Shown here: in pieces, positions 31,434 through 31,647 of the stretch
Layout of the letters: every line of letters starts with the position of its first letter
Position numbering within the stretch: the first letter of the stretch is position 1
Source: CAIUVD01 sp044338255
GTDB taxonomy: Bacteria; Planctomycetota; UBA11346
DNA length: 31,647 nt
Direction of reading: 5' to 3'
Assembly: GCA_044338255.1 (NCBI GenBank)
Contig: JBIILZ010000038.1
Location: forward strand, 1 to 31,647
The notes under the pieces: model-generated
Databases searched by the model: none
Seen by the model: only the letters and a program-made list of their open reading frames with translations
Told to the model about the DNA's origin: nothing
Position numbers and translations under genes: made by a program

Positions 31434-31647
31434 CATAAAAATACCCCCGGCCGCAGGCTGGGGGTTATTTTTTTGGTACGAGCATGGTGGTGCGGCCGGG
31501 GGCATTTTTATGTGGCGGAGAGAGGGGTAGTCACCCGACCGCCCGCAGGGACGCGGTCGGGCTGCGGCGGCACGGGGCCACGCAGGTGGCCCCTCTTCGG
31601 CCGTCCTCGCGGTTCAAATCCCGCTCTCTCCGCCAAATAAAAATACC
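31409..31647. repeat. tRNA-Ser 3'-end repeat: direct and inverted copies
   Basis: Segment 31409-31445 (T-loop, acceptor 3' strand, CCA and downstream ATAAAAATACC) recurs in direct orientation at 31611-31647 with one mismatch over 37 nt (C31434 versus A31636). In addition, 31422-31455 is repeated inverted at 31491-31524 with one mismatch over 34 nt. The inverted and second direct copies can pair over about 24 bp, enclosing two strong hairpins: CCCGACCGC/GCGGTCGGG, and GGGGCCAC-GCAG-GTGGCCCC. The copy at the end is cut by the window edge. Confidence 0.9.
31441..31478 (+). terminator. Rho-independent terminator after tRNA-Ser
   Basis: CCCCCGGCC and GGCTGGGGG pair (one G-U) around a GCA loop, followed by TTATTTTTTT, just downstream of the tRNA. 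The stem's left half also belongs to a larger inverted repeat. Confidence 0.85.

Noticed and set aside
31519..31635. Second tRNA gene, including tRNA-Sec
   Set aside because: The acceptor ends pair, but there is no D-arm or anticodon loop, no UCA anticodon, and the T-stem has mismatches.
31356..31640. 94-residue open frame across tRNA-Ser and the repeat
   Set aside because: It runs through the tRNA and its terminator, and its sequence is explained by the tRNA 3'-end repeats.
31409..31647. Complete integrated genomic island with attL/attR at tRNA-Ser
   Set aside because: The two direct copies are only about 200 bp apart and no integrase gene lies between them.

Overview
The window is GC-rich and densely coded, with short intergenic gaps. 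It reads as part of the chromosome of an aerobic Gram-negative bacterium. A D-arabinose-5-phosphate isomerase (Kdo/LPS pathway), a complete alternative complex III (ACIII) joined to a caa3-type oxidase with an A2-type (YSHPAV) subunit I, and a LarA-like/FGGY kinase/SDR sugar-acid operon are together most compatible with the Planctomycetota-Verrucomicrobiota-Lentisphaerota group. That placement is inference: ACIII also occurs in Bacteroidota, Acidobacteriota and others. The last 37 bases repeat the 3' end of a tRNA-Ser gene, so the window may end at a repeat-induced contig break.

Layout. 1-922: the tail of an unidentified gene and a DEDD-type exonuclease-like gene. 923-1313: non-coding, with two prominent inverted repeats. 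1314-2809: kdsD (minus strand) and a divergent unknown gene. 2966-20666: one co-directional 17.7-kb respiratory block, actA-actB-actC-actD-actE-actF, a membrane-anchored cytochrome c, coxB, coxA, ctaA, ctaB, cox11/ctaG, a 67-residue membrane protein, coxC and an MFS transporter. 20663-24541 (minus): a small unknown gene, then an operon of an SDR, an FGGY sugar-acid kinase and a LarA-type nickel-pincer epimerase/racemase. 24677-26272 (plus): a secreted HExxH gluzincin. 26325-30108 (minus): tpx, a serine acetyltransferase, a membrane/TPR-like protein and an M48 membrane protease. 30185-31302 (plus): an unknown gene and 5-formyl-THF cyclo-ligase. 31342-31647: tRNA-Ser(GCU), a terminator, and inverted and direct copies of the tRNA 3' end.

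How the genes work together. ActABCDEF oxidises quinol and passes electrons through haem-c proteins (ActE and the separate cytochrome c) to CuA of CoxB and the haem/CuB centre of CoxA. CtaB and CtaA make haem O and then haem A, and Cox11 delivers copper to CuB. The complete electron route from quinol to oxygen, with its assembly factors, is therefore in one block. The minus-strand operon suggests a second module: fructuronate to mannonate (SDR), mannonate to gluconate (LarA-like, C2 epimerisation) and gluconate to 6-phosphogluconate (FGGY kinase). This would be a uronate route that bypasses mannonate dehydratase and KDG.

The most unusual non-genic features are three unrelated-locus tandem arrays of 13-bp units between co-directional genes. 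Two of them include the upstream gene's stop codon, and all three units can be written starting with TGA. The other is the tRNA-Ser 3'-end repeat structure at the right edge. In-frame microsatellites have also expanded inside actD, coxB and ctaA.
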